NCBI RefSeq assembly: GCF_001435975.1
Contig: NZ_AYYR01000009.1
Coordinates: 113,672 to 177,671 of the forward strand
Source: Secundilactobacillus collinoides DSM 20515 = JCM 1123
GTDB taxonomy: Bacteria; Bacillota; Bacilli; Lactobacillales; Lactobacillaceae
Direction of reading: 5' to 3'
DNA length: 64,000 nt
How positions within the stretch are numbered: position 1 is the first letter of the stretch; every line of letters starts with the position of its first letter. Shown piece by piece: positions 51,149 to 59,889 of this stretch. A program made the translations under genes and the position numbers. The notes under the pieces were generated by a model. It made no database searches, was not told the DNA's origin, and saw nothing but the letters and a program-made list of their open reading frames with translations.

Positions 51149-51574
51149 ATGGCAAAATATTTGCAGACAAAACAGGATATTACCTTAGCGTTAGCACAAC
51201 AGTTAGTGGCTGCGGGTGTGACTGCTGCCACCCAGAAAAACGTTCAGGTGTCGGTAGCCATTCTCGACCTCAGCGGTAATCTGAAAGCCTTCGCACAAAT
51301 GGATAACGCCGCACCAGTTTCCGTTCGAGTGGCTATTGGCAAGGCTGCTTCAACGATTCAACTGCAGGACGAGTCGGGCGTGTTTGAACAGTTCGTGAAT
51401 AATGGACAACCGTCAATGATGTCAACGCCAGGCGTTTTACCCCTGCAGGGCGGGGTGCCAATTAAAGTTAGTCAGGCAGTTGTTGGCGCGGTTGGTGTGA
51501 GCGGGTCAACCGGTGACGGTGACTTGGCGCTAGCCCGAAAAATCGTTGCAGTAGCCGAAAAACAGCTTAGTTAA
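51149..51574 (+). CDS. GlcG/HbpS-family haem-binding-like protein
   Basis: 141-aa protein of the GlcG/HbpS/DUF336 fold: LAQQLVAAGVTAA, VAILDLSGNLKAFAQMD, and the C-terminal VVGAVGVSGSTGDGDLALA. Family members bind haem, cobalamin or corrinoids or are assigned to diol/glycolate metabolism; here there is no such neighbour. AGGAGG before ATG 51149. Cytoplasmic. Confidence 0.85.
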   Translation: MAKYLQTKQDITLALAQQLVAAGVTAATQKNVQVSVAILDLSGNLKAFAQMDNAAPVSVRVAIGKAASTIQLQDESGVFEQFVNNGQPSMMSTPGVLPLQGGVPIKVSQAVVGAVGVSGSTGDGDLALARKIVAVAEKQLS

Positions 51575-51633
51575 TCTGATAATGACTGTTGCTTCGTGCC
51601 ATCAATATGGCAAAATCAGGTTGTTTTTAAACA

Positions 51634-51799
51634 ATCAGCACGGCCGTGTTTCTAGTTTTTCAGTCTGTTCCTTAACCCGATACGAAGTCCTGGTATACAC
51701 AGGTCAGGCATCGTGCTGATACCCGTTTGTTGGTAGCGACAGACCTCGATCATTAACCATAAAGTTTAAGGCGGGGATAGCAGACCCTGCCTTTTTTCA
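51634..51799 (+). ncRNA. Possible structured transcript with terminator
   Basis: ATCAGCACG (51634-51642) pairs with CGTGCTGAT (51712-51720), enclosing a smaller hairpin CCTG/CAGG. AAGGCGGGG / CCCTGCCTTTTTT (51768-51799) is a strong terminator almost 200 bases past the nearest stop codon. No open frame fits, so this is either a long 3' UTR or a small RNA gene. Confidence 0.4.
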
Positions 51800-51992
51800 T
51801 GGTGCCTAGCAGTTCTTGTTAAGGCGGTAATAAGTAAAGTGATCGTCAATAGAAAATGGTATCGTTTTTGCCAGTTATACTTAAAGCCGGAATGTCTTGG
51901 AATCCCGAAAATACGCGGTTTCTTCGCTATCAAAATGGAGTAGAAAGGTGGTACACTAGCTACAGATTAGAAAAGGGAATGGGGAACTTTTT

Positions 51993-53078
51993 ATGCGTAA
52001 ATTAAAGCATTCGAAATTATTGTTACTGGGGGCAGTGATTGCTGGAACGTTGGGGACGACGTCGGTTGTGACCGCTCATGCATCCTTGACACCATCAACT
52101 TCACAGCCGAACACGGACATGGTGGATCTGTCGAGTTGGCAATCGAACCTGACAAGCAGCGATTATCAGACCTTGGCGCAAGCGGGCGTTAAGGCGGTGG
52201 CCATCAAGGCAACTGAGGGGACCAGCTACACGAGCCCGGTTTTATCATCACAAACATCTGACGCCCAGGGCGCCGGCTTATCAGTCAACTACTACCACTT
52301 TGCTCACTTTACTACGGTGGCAGAGGCCCAGGCGGAAGCCCAGAACTTCATCAACGCTGTTCAGGCCGTCACCAGCTCCAAGGACATGGTCATGGTCGTG
52401 GACTTTGAGGACAGTGCGTTTTCAAAACTGTCTAAGAGTACTAACGATGCCAATCTAGCCGCCTTTGATGCCGTTTTGAATCAGGCGGGGTACAACAAGA
52501 CCGATTTGTATACCATGGCCAGCTGGGTCGGCAAAGTTATCGATACCAACGACAGCAACAAGGGCTGGCTGGCGCAGTGGCCAGCTAACCCAAGCGGTTC
52601 CGCATATCCGTCGGCTAACGCATGGCAGTGGGCCAGCGATTACCGATTCAGCGGCGAATCACAGGATCTGGATGTTAGTCAATTAAATAACAGCTATTAT
52701 TTGGGCGGTTCCTCAAGTACAACATCAAGCACGACAGACAGTTCTTCTACGACTAAGGCCAATCAACCAACGACGACACTGGTTAAGGTACCAGCCCCAT
52801 CGGCCTCATCCTATTCCGCAACTCGTTCAAAGTCGGTGCGGTTAGTATGGCGCGCATCGATGAAGCGGCACGCCTACCATACAACGGCGGGCGCCCGCTA
52901 CTCCAAACATTTGGGTATCCGGTACGGCTACAACAAATCATTACCAAACGTGACCTGGTACACGAACCAGCACGAAAAACTGTACCGCAAGTCAAAGGGC
53001 GATACAATCATCTACTACCACGTCAATTCAGCGGACGGCAAACACGGCGGCTGGATCTGGAGGGGATATCTAAAGTAG
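51993..53078 (+). CDS. Secreted GH25 lysozyme with C-terminal binding domain
   Basis: 361-aa muramidase. Signal peptide (1-30, cleavage near AHA), then a GH25 domain: DLSSWQSN, VKATEG-type AIKATEGTSY, the acidic pair in VVDFED, and NAWQWASDY. After a Ser/Thr linker (about 240-265) a basic, Tyr-rich C-terminal domain (YHTTAGARYSKHLG ... GGWIWRGYLK) resembles SLAP/GW-like wall-binding modules. Cleaves the bond between MurNAc and GlcNAc; likely autolysin. Its stop codon is followed three bases later by the second family B element. Confidence 0.88.
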   Translation: MRKLKHSKLLLLGAVIAGTLGTTSVVTAHASLTPSTSQPNTDMVDLSSWQSNLTSSDYQTLAQAGVKAVAIKATEGTSYTSPVLSSQTSDAQGAGLSVNYYHFAHFTTVAEAQAEAQNFINAVQAVTSSKDMVMVVDFEDSAFSKLSKSTNDANLAAFDAVLNQAGYNKTDLYTMASWVGKVIDTNDSNKGWLAQWPANPSGSAYPSANAWQWASDYRFSGESQDLDVSQLNNSYYLGGSSSTTSSTTDSSSTTKANQPTTTLVKVPAPSASSYSATRSKSVRLVWRASMKRHAYHTTAGARYSKHLGIRYGYNKSLPNVTWYTNQHEKLYRKSKGDTIIYYHVNSADGKHGGWIWRGYLK

Positions 53079-53215
53079 AGAGCGCGGAAGAAGGCGTTTA
53101 GGGGGGCGGAGCATAAGTCAACTCTGGCAGAAAATCCCGAACTTGGATTTTGTGCCAGAGTTGGCTTATGCAGTAGCCCCCTGCCTTCAGGAGCGCGTTT
53201 AGTCTTGAGGACAGG
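53079..53215 (+). repeat. Structured repeat, family B, second locus
   Basis: P1 GCGC/GCGC (B1 has GCGT/ACGC: compensatory), GGAA opposite AGGA, P2 GAAGGC/GCCTTC, bulge GTTTA, P3 GGGGG/CCCCC, P4 arms beginning GCATAAG-CAACTCTGGCA (B1 GCGTAAG, again compensated). Starts directly behind the lysozyme stop. Confidence 0.87.
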
Positions 53216-53345
53216 AAAGCGCAAAACAAAAACGGGCTTTTAGCAAACCTGCCTTCCGTGGCTCGTTTAACCTCGAAAACAGACAGCACGAAACAAAACT
53301 GGGCCTTTAGCAAGCCCGCCTTCTGAAACATGCATACTCTCGATC
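53216..53345 (+). repeat. Two decayed 3'-half copies behind family B element
   Basis: Two units of about 65 bases, both with AAACAAAA-ACGGGC(T)TTTAGCAA-CC-GCCTTC and a CTCG(A/T) end. They are diverged from each other but keep the GCCTTC P2 strand, matching the pattern of full element plus two 3'-half copies. Confidence 0.6.
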
Positions 53346-53409
53346 AGAATAATGCAAAGACAAAACCTTGGCCAAATCCCAATAAAATCCGCATCAAAAT
53401 GCAAAAAAC

Positions 53410-53449
53410 CAAAAGTGTCTCCAGTTAAAGTAAGCTGAGGACACTTTTT
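53410..53449 (+). terminator. Intrinsic terminator behind the lysozyme-repeat unit
   Basis: AAAAGTGTC / GACACTTTTT. Confidence 0.85.
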
Positions 53450-53509
53450 ATGCTGCATAAAGCCAACCAACGGGCACAATAAACGAGGCATTTTCCACAT
53501 TCTGAGTAG

Positions 53510-53544
53510 GGTGTCTTGACACCATCAAAAATGACGTGTATCTT
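53510..53544 (+). promoter_or_regulatory. Promoter with palindromic operator before the niaP-like/nadC operon
   Basis: TTGACA (53516-53521), 17-base spacer, TATCTT (53539-53544). The palindrome GGTGTC-TT-GACACC (53510-53523) covers the -35 box. With an NAD-precursor operon downstream, a NiaR-type repressor is the natural candidate. A further repeat, AAAAGTCG / CGACTTTT (53558-53577), lies in the leader. Confidence 0.7.
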
Positions 53545-53605
53545 TGTCACCAATAATAAAAGTCGAACCGACTTTTATAAACAAGTGTCATGGAGGATGA
53601 GAAAA

Positions 53606-54826
53606 ATGCAGAAACAAAAAACAAACCACCTGCTCCTCATTGTGGGGACAGCGTGGCTGTTCGACGCCATGGACGTGGCGTTATTGTCGTTTATTATGCC
53701 GTTGATCAGAGGAGAGTGGCATCTAAGTGAGTCAACGTTGGGTGGCATCTCCGCCATTACGTCCATTGGGATGATCTTTGGCGCGGTTTTTGCTGGCCGG
53801 CTGGCGGATATGATTAGCCGCAAGCACGTGTTGATGGGAACGCTTGTCTTATTTTCACTTGGGAATCTTGCCCTTATTTTTGCTCCCAACATCACGGTGT
53901 TTATGGTCATTCGGTTCATTACCGGATTGGGTCTTGGTGGCGAATTGCCGGTGGCAGCCACGCTGTTAGCTGATAATTTTTCCGGTACCAAACGTTCACA
54001 GATGTTGATTCTCGGCGACAGTTTCTGGGCATACGGCTGGATCATTGCCAGTTTAGTCGCCTGGTTGCTAATGCCGATCTTTGGCTGGCGGATCGCGGCT
54101 ATCGTGACCGCTGTTGCAGGCTTGTATGCATTTATTCTGCGGCGGCATTTGCCTGAGGAAAAACCGCATGACAAAACTGAGCACGCGGCGTTTTCTGAAA
54201 TTTGGCATTCTAGCTATCGTCGGCAACTCATAGTTCTGGCAGTACTTTGGTTTATTGTGATGCTAACGTATTACGGGATGTTTATGTGGCTGCCAAGCGT
54301 GCTGACGATGCGCGGGTTCTCAATCGTGAACTCGATGGGGTATACGTTGCTGATGTCGATTGCCCAGTTGCCGGGTTATTATCTGGCGGCATATCTGATG
54401 AAACGGGTGGCTCGGAAAACGATTTTGGCGGTATATATTGGCGGCACCATTGTGGCCAGCGTGTTGTTTGTTTCGGCCACATCATCGGTGATCATCCTGA
54501 TTGCCGGTGCGATGCTGTCCTTCTTTGATTTGGGTGCCTGGGGCACGCTGATCGCCATCACCCCAAGCCAATTTCCGCAGGCGATTCGTGGAACCGGCAT
54601 GGGCACAGCGCAGTCGATTGGCCGGGTCGGCGCAGCCATTGGCCCGTATCTGGTGGGTTGGTTGCTCGATGGTCAAGCCAGCATCCAATTGATTTTTGGT
54701 ATTTTTATCGGCTTGCTCATTATTGCCCTGATCACGTTAGTTGCTGGGCTGCACGACCATTCCGTCGAAGACTACGGCGCAACGGCACCGGCTAAGGGGG
54801 CGATGGCGCATGCTGCTCAACACTAA
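53606..54826 (+). CDS. MFS transporter, NiaP-like
   Basis: 406-aa, 12-helix major facilitator of the SP-like branch: WLFDAMDVALLSFIMP in TM1, GRLADMISRKHVLMG between TM2 and TM3, GLGLGGELPVAATLLAD in TM4. These features fit NiaP niacin carriers, whose TM4 often reads GxGGE. ATG 53606 lies nine bases after GGAGG. Its end overlaps nadC by 17 bases. The likely cargo is nicotinate or, given nadC, quinolinate. Confidence 0.8.
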   Translation: MQKQKTNHLLLIVGTAWLFDAMDVALLSFIMPLIRGEWHLSESTLGGISAITSIGMIFGAVFAGRLADMISRKHVLMGTLVLFSLGNLALIFAPNITVFMVIRFITGLGLGGELPVAATLLADNFSGTKRSQMLILGDSFWAYGWIIASLVAWLLMPIFGWRIAAIVTAVAGLYAFILRRHLPEEKPHDKTEHAAFSEIWHSSYRRQLIVLAVLWFIVMLTYYGMFMWLPSVLTMRGFSIVNSMGYTLLMSIAQLPGYYLAAYLMKRVARKTILAVYIGGTIVASVLFVSATSSVIILIAGAMLSFFDLGAWGTLIAITPSQFPQAIRGTGMGTAQSIGRVGAAIGPYLVGWLLDGQASIQLIFGIFIGLLIIALITLVAGLHDHSVEDYGATAPAKGAMAHAAQH

Positions 54827-55640
54827 CGCAGTGTTGCCATTACTTCGTGGTTTTATCAAAGAAGATTTAGGCGCGGGCGACCTGACCGCTTCGCTGTTAG
54901 CGGGCCGGACGTGTACCGGTCACTACACCCTGAAAACGGCGGGAATTGTGGCCGGACAACAGTTGCCGAGCCTGATTTATCAACTGTTAGGCAATGATGC
55001 AACGTACGCTCCAGCAGTTCAGGACGGCGAAACAGTTGCGGCGGGCACCAGCCTCGGTACCGCTTCGGGCAACATGGCCACCATTTTGGCAGCCGAACGC
55101 TTAAGTTTGAACCTGATGCAACGTATGAGCGGCATTGCAACGGCTACTCGGACAGCGGTTAACACGTTGGCTGATGACCACACGCAGATCCTTGATACCC
55201 GCAAAACAGCCCCAGGACTGCGCCTCTTCGATAAGTACGCAGTGCGATGCGGCGGTGGTCTGAATCACCGAATGGGATTGTACGACATGGCAATGTTGAA
55301 AGATAATCACTGGCACGCAGTCGGCAGTTTAACCGCGGCGGTCAAGCAATTACGAACGGTATTGGGGCCAGCGAAAAAGATCGAGGTTGAGGTCGAAACT
55401 GAAGCTGAATTACGGGCAGCAATCGCTGCACAGGTGGACATCATTATGTTTGATAATCAGTTGCCCGCGGTGGTCAAGGACTGGCAAAAACGTGTTCCTG
55501 CAACGATTCAAACGGAAATTTCAGGCGGCATTACCCTGAACAATCTCCACGACTACGCGGGAACGGGTGCCGATTTTCTGTCGCTCGGGTACCTAACGAA
55601 CCGGGTCAATAATCTGGATATTGGTTTTGATTTAGCCTGA
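54810..55640 (+). CDS. nadC: Nicotinate-nucleotide pyrophosphorylase (quinolinate phosphoribosyltransferase)
   Basis: 276-aa enzyme joining quinolinate to PRPP and decarboxylating it to nicotinate mononucleotide. The full active-site block is present: DTRKTAPGLR, KYAVRCGGGLNHR, LKDNH, and EVEVETEAEL. ATG 54810 is nine bases after AAGGGGG and inside the preceding transporter gene. The de novo partners nadA and nadB are not here, so the operon suggests salvage of external quinolinate. Nothing identifiable follows in 55641-56057 except an AGCGTT/AACGCT hairpin near 56012. Confidence 0.93.
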   Translation: MLLNTNAVLPLLRGFIKEDLGAGDLTASLLAGRTCTGHYTLKTAGIVAGQQLPSLIYQLLGNDATYAPAVQDGETVAAGTSLGTASGNMATILAAERLSLNLMQRMSGIATATRTAVNTLADDHTQILDTRKTAPGLRLFDKYAVRCGGGLNHRMGLYDMAMLKDNHWHAVGSLTAAVKQLRTVLGPAKKIEVEVETEAELRAAIAAQVDIIMFDNQLPAVVKDWQKRVPATIQTEISGGITLNNLHDYAGTGADFLSLGYLTNRVNNLDIGFDLA

Positions 55641-56057
55641 CACCTTTTTTATTGGGAATGAGACCCACGGGGGGAAAAACACTAAATGACGACATCGGTC
55701 GATTTACGCGTTGAAATAGGCGGCAGTTTGCCATGCGCCATAACATTGATGGAACAGTTTGTTTTGCGCCTCGTTTGAATGCTGAAGAGGCCTCACCCGG
55801 AAACGGTAGCCTGATTGATTGAAATTTTAAATGATAACCGACAACTGCAACAAAACTGTGCCAATAAATAACCGTTATCATCACAGCTAAAGTCACAATT
55901 TGCTTGACATCATCACGCAATCCAATGATTCATGAAACCTATCACACCGGCAATATTACGAAAAATGAAACTTAATTTTAAGTTCGCCTTAAGCCATCAC
56001 CGGCATGATAGTTAGCGTTAATTAAAAAAATAAACGCTATTAATTGGAAGTGATGAC

Positions 56058-57272
56058 TTGGCGGCAAAAACAAAGCGCCCCTACCTCTACGAAGTTGATC
56101 TGATGCGGATCATCTTCATTTGCGGGGCCCTGTTAAACCACACGACGTCGACCTTTAAGGGCCGCATCGATAACGCCTCGACCAGTCAGGTAATTCTTGA
56201 AGCCTCGCATTTGATGCTGCATTTTACGCGGATGGGGTTCATGTTTATGACCGGCTTGGTGTTGACGCTGAACTATTATAATCGCAAACATGAGTGGTTG
56301 AAATTTGAACGTAAACGGTTTGTGAGCGCTGGGATTCCTTATCTCGCGTGGAACTTTATCGTGATGTTTTTGTCGATCGAAGCGGGGGTCGGGTTCAGTA
56401 TGGCCAACTTTAAGGCGGACTATATTGACGCGGTCATTCATGGCGACCAGTTTTATATGTACTACATTTTGATTGTGTTACAGCTCTACCTTGTTTTCCC
56501 ACTGATCGTTTTGATGTTTAAAAAATTCGATAAGTACCATAGCTGGATCATGGGCATCAGTTTTGTGATTCAGATGGCGATCCTGATTTTTATCAAGTAC
56601 TTCCTGCCAAACATCGACCGGACAAATTGGTGGTGGTGGTTTCGGTCATACGGGGTCAACGTGTTCACCTACCAGTTTTACTTCCTGGCAGGGGCGTATG
56701 CTTCGATCCACTACAAGGCCGTTACGCAGTTCATCAACGCGCACATCAAGCCGATTGCCTGGCTGACCGGGATTCTTTCACTGGGTACGGTTGGGCTGTT
56801 CTTCTTTGACATCGACTTCTTGCACCTGTCGATGGCAGCCACAATGTCGGTGCATCAACCATACATGCTGATTTACGACGTCTTTATGATTGCCTTTGTG
56901 TTCTGGGTGGGACTGCGATTCGCTTATTGGCGGCAACACGGTCTGTGGCCGTGGGTCGACCGTTGGGTACACAACGTCGCAAAAGTCTCGTTTGGTCTCT
57001 ACCTTGTCCAAACAATTCCGTTAGCGATGCTGGCATTTATCCTGGCACAGATCTCGTTACCGGCGTGGGCAATGCTGCTTTGCCTGCCGATCGGTTACGC
57101 ATTCGTGATTGCCGTTGCCTTTGGCATTTCTTGGTTCTGCTACAAGGTACCGCCGTTTGGCATTTTGATTGGGCGGAATAATCTACGGTTTAAAAAGCGC
57201 GTGGCGCAGACGCAAGAGAAGATTGCAACCGTTGTTGAAGAAAAGTCACTGACCCCAGACGATCGCAAATAA
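56058..57272 (+). CDS. Acyltransferase 3 family membrane protein
   Basis: 404-aa integral membrane O-acyltransferase with about ten helices. Catalytic His in ICGALLNHT (residue 30 region), LVLTLNYY and YLVFPLIVLM are typical of the OafA/fucose-4-O-acetylase-like group. It probably O-acetylates a cell-surface polysaccharide or peptidoglycan sugar. TTG 56058 follows GGAAGTGA. Stands alone; a terminator lies about 180 bases on. Confidence 0.82.
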   Translation: MAAKTKRPYLYEVDLMRIIFICGALLNHTTSTFKGRIDNASTSQVILEASHLMLHFTRMGFMFMTGLVLTLNYYNRKHEWLKFERKRFVSAGIPYLAWNFIVMFLSIEAGVGFSMANFKADYIDAVIHGDQFYMYYILIVLQLYLVFPLIVLMFKKFDKYHSWIMGISFVIQMAILIFIKYFLPNIDRTNWWWWFRSYGVNVFTYQFYFLAGAYASIHYKAVTQFINAHIKPIAWLTGILSLGTVGLFFFDIDFLHLSMAATMSVHQPYMLIYDVFMIAFVFWVGLRFAYWRQHGLWPWVDRWVHNVAKVSFGLYLVQTIPLAMLAFILAQISLPAWAMLLCLPIGYAFVIAVAFGISWFCYKVPPFGILIGRNNLRFKKRVAQTQEKIATVVEEKSLTPDDRK

Positions 57273-57448
57273 ACCGTGAGCTGGGTTTTACATCAAACAA
57301 TAAAGGCTCTGACATGGCATTCACTTGATGCTGGATGTTGGTAGTCGATGGTCTCAAAATCAGCCTGGGTTTTGCACTGTTCAGTCAGTGTGAGATACCC
57401 AAACAGTGGCCGAACCTGGCCCAGGTACATGTTAATAATGAAATGAAA

Positions 57449-57487
57449 GAGACGGTCAACGTATTCTAAGTTGACGGTCTTTTTTTG
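57449..57487 (+). terminator. Intrinsic terminator
   Basis: AGACGGTCAAC / GTTGACGGTCT (one mismatch) and seven T; ends the acyltransferase transcript after a 175-base 3' UTR. Confidence 0.8.
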
Positions 57488-57628
57488 TGGTTGATTGGCT
57501 GATGGGGCAGTTGTCATGGTGTGGTGAAAATACCCTTAAGGGAAATCAAACCATGCCCCAAGGTCTATTATTTCCTGCCAGTATGCTTGTTAAGCTGTAT
57601 TTGTAAGCAAACGGAGGGAGATTTTAGT

Positions 57629-59740
57629 GTGACAAAGTTTTTAGGAAAACTCAGTGATTTTATTTATCATCATGCCGTCGCGACGATTGCGCTTGTTATT
57701 GTTGTTTTAGGTGTAGTTGGCGGTGTTGCGTACCACGAGGGGTCAAATTTTTCGGCAGCATCCCTCAATATTAAGGGAACGGAATCGCAAAAAGCGCTTA
57801 ACGTCGTGAAAAAGGATTATACAACCAGTGCGACGAGTGGTGCCAGCGAAAAAATTGTGTTCCGAGCAAAATCCGGTAAGCTGACGGATAAGAAAAAAAC
57901 AGCAGCCATTAATAAACTCGTTAAAAAGGTGGCAAAAAACAAACAGGTCAGCACTGTTGCAACACCGATGCAGCAACAAAACATCGTTAAAAATGGGAAG
58001 TATGGTTACGCGACTGTCCAATTCAAGAAAAAGGCGACGGATGTGTCGCAGCATTCAATTGATAAGTTGGTGAAGGCCACAAAAATAACCAAAAAGGCAG
58101 GCATTCAAACTGAATTAGGCGGTGATTTGACGATTAACGCCCTGGATACTGGCGAAAAATCAGAGGTCTACGGATTGATTGCAGCCATTATCATTCTTGC
58201 CGTTACTTTTGCGTCATTATTGGTAGCTGGTATGCCGATTATTTCAGCCGTTCTCGGCTTGGGCATCAGTGTCCTTGGGACGTTGATCCTGTCGAACTTT
58301 ATCACGATCAGTTCGGCGGACCTGTCGTTGAGCGGGATGGTCGGGTTGGCAGTCGGTATCGATTACGGCCTGTTCATTATTTCCAGGTATCGTGAGGAAT
58401 TTAAAGCGCATCACAATCGGGAGTTGGCGTTGCGCCGGTCACTCACGATTGCGGGTAAGTCAGTTATTTTTGCTGGCGCAACCATCTTAGTGGCGCTCCT
58501 TGCAATGGGCACGCTGGGTATCGGTTTCTTAACTGTCATGGGCATTTGCGGTGCATTATCCGTATTGACTGCTGTGTTCACAGCCCTGACGTTCATTCCG
58601 GCGACCCTTGTACTAATTGGGAGGCATGCTACGGGTGAAAAACGGAATCGCTTCTTCGGTATTTTTGGCAAACTGAATCAAAAGCAAGGCTACGGTCGTT
58701 TTATTATGAAGTACAAAGCCTTAGTATCTCTGGTCGCCGTGATTGGGCTGATTGCCATCGCGGTACCGGTTAGCCACATCAATCTTGGCCTCCCAAATGA
58801 CGGGGTCAAAAGCACGCATTACACAGAACGGCGCGCTTACGATTTGATGGCAAAAGGGTATGGTAAGGGTAATTCAGCAACCTTGGTCGTACTGGCTAAA
58901 ACGGATAGTAAGGCTAAAGTTAACGCTGCGTTTGAAAAGCTATCAAACGATAAAAATGTTGTCAGTGTTACCCCGGCAATGGCGAGTCCAAAGAGTAAGC
59001 GTATGTACATGATGACGGTGACACCGAAGTATGACGGAAATAACGTGAAAACGAAGAAACTTGTTTCCGAAATCAGAGCACAGTCTAATAAAAACGGTGT
59101 CCCAAAGCTATTAGTCACCGGGACCACGGCCATTAATATCGATATGTCATCGATGTTGATGAAGGCCTTGCCGAAATTTGCCATCATCATTGTCCTGTTT
59201 GCATTCTTGTTGCTCATGGTGATTTTCAGATCGTTGTTGATTCCATTGATTGCCGTTTTGGGGTTTGTTCTATCGTTACTGGCAACACTGGGTGCGTTGG
59301 TCTTCGTTGTTCAAGAAGGGCACGGGATGAACCTACTAGGTGTGACCGGTACCATGCCGATCCTCAACTTTGCACCAGTAATCTTGATTGGTATCCTGTT
59401 CGGGCTTGCGATGGACTACGAGGTGTTTCTTGTGAGTCGGATCCGTGAAATTTATGAGCGTACCGGCGACACGAGACGAGCGGTGATCGAGGCATTGAGT
59501 AGTAACGGGAAAGCGGTCTTTGCGGCAGCACTCATTATGTCTGCTGTGTTCATGGGCTTCGTGTTTGCGGGAGATTCAACGGTTAAATCGATTGGTTTAG
59601 CGTTGACGTTTGGTATCTTCTTTGACGCGTTCGTTGTCAGAATGGTCCTCGTGCCAGCAATGATTGCGCTACTGGGAAATGCTAACTGGTATCTGCCGAA
59701 ATGGCTCGACCATATCATTCCACATGTAGCTATTGATTAG
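57629..59740 (+). CDS. MMPL/RND-type membrane transporter
   Basis: 703 aa, two halves each with an exported loop and a five- to six-helix bundle. First loop is rich in lysine (residues 40-195); GLAVGIDYGLFIISRYREE and FGLAMDYEVFLVSRIREIYE are the paired RND proton-relay motifs. MmpL-like proteins export lipids or toxic compounds. GTG 57629 lies ten bases after GGAGGG; the frame extends to 57521 without support. Followed by a terminator and the two-component genes, which may regulate it. Confidence 0.88.
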   Translation: MTKFLGKLSDFIYHHAVATIALVIVVLGVVGGVAYHEGSNFSAASLNIKGTESQKALNVVKKDYTTSATSGASEKIVFRAKSGKLTDKKKTAAINKLVKKVAKNKQVSTVATPMQQQNIVKNGKYGYATVQFKKKATDVSQHSIDKLVKATKITKKAGIQTELGGDLTINALDTGEKSEVYGLIAAIIILAVTFASLLVAGMPIISAVLGLGISVLGTLILSNFITISSADLSLSGMVGLAVGIDYGLFIISRYREEFKAHHNRELALRRSLTIAGKSVIFAGATILVALLAMGTLGIGFLTVMGICGALSVLTAVFTALTFIPATLVLIGRHATGEKRNRFFGIFGKLNQKQGYGRFIMKYKALVSLVAVIGLIAIAVPVSHINLGLPNDGVKSTHYTERRAYDLMAKGYGKGNSATLVVLAKTDSKAKVNAAFEKLSNDKNVVSVTPAMASPKSKRMYMMTVTPKYDGNNVKTKKLVSEIRAQSNKNGVPKLLVTGTTAINIDMSSMLMKALPKFAIIIVLFAFLLLMVIFRSLLIPLIAVLGFVLSLLATLGALVFVVQEGHGMNLLGVTGTMPILNFAPVILIGILFGLAMDYEVFLVSRIREIYERTGDTRRAVIEALSSNGKAVFAAALIMSAVFMGFVFAGDSTVKSIGLALTFGIFFDAFVVRMVLVPAMIALLGNANWYLPKWLDHIIPHVAID

Positions 59741-59804
59741 TGAGAGCGGTAAACTTAGAGCTGAGAAGCACTTTGGCAGTTAATTCATTTTCAAACAGTG
59801 CTGT

Positions 59805-59847
59805 AAAACGCCAGGTATTCTCAATTTGAATATCTGGTGTTTTCTTG
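59805..59847 (+). terminator. Terminator after the MMPL gene
   Basis: AAAACGCCAG-ATTC / GAAT-CTGG-GTTTTC. Confidence 0.75.
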
Positions 59848-59889
59848 TTTTTACTGAACTGGACATGCACCTCATCGGGGGGATTCACA

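Noticed and set aside
53015-53500. Three minus-strand frames of 69-77 codons
   Set aside because: All run across the second family B element and the terminator; they are products of the repeat.
57293-57517. 74-codon minus-strand gene
   Set aside because: No ribosome site, and a strong rightward terminator (57449-57487) lies inside it.
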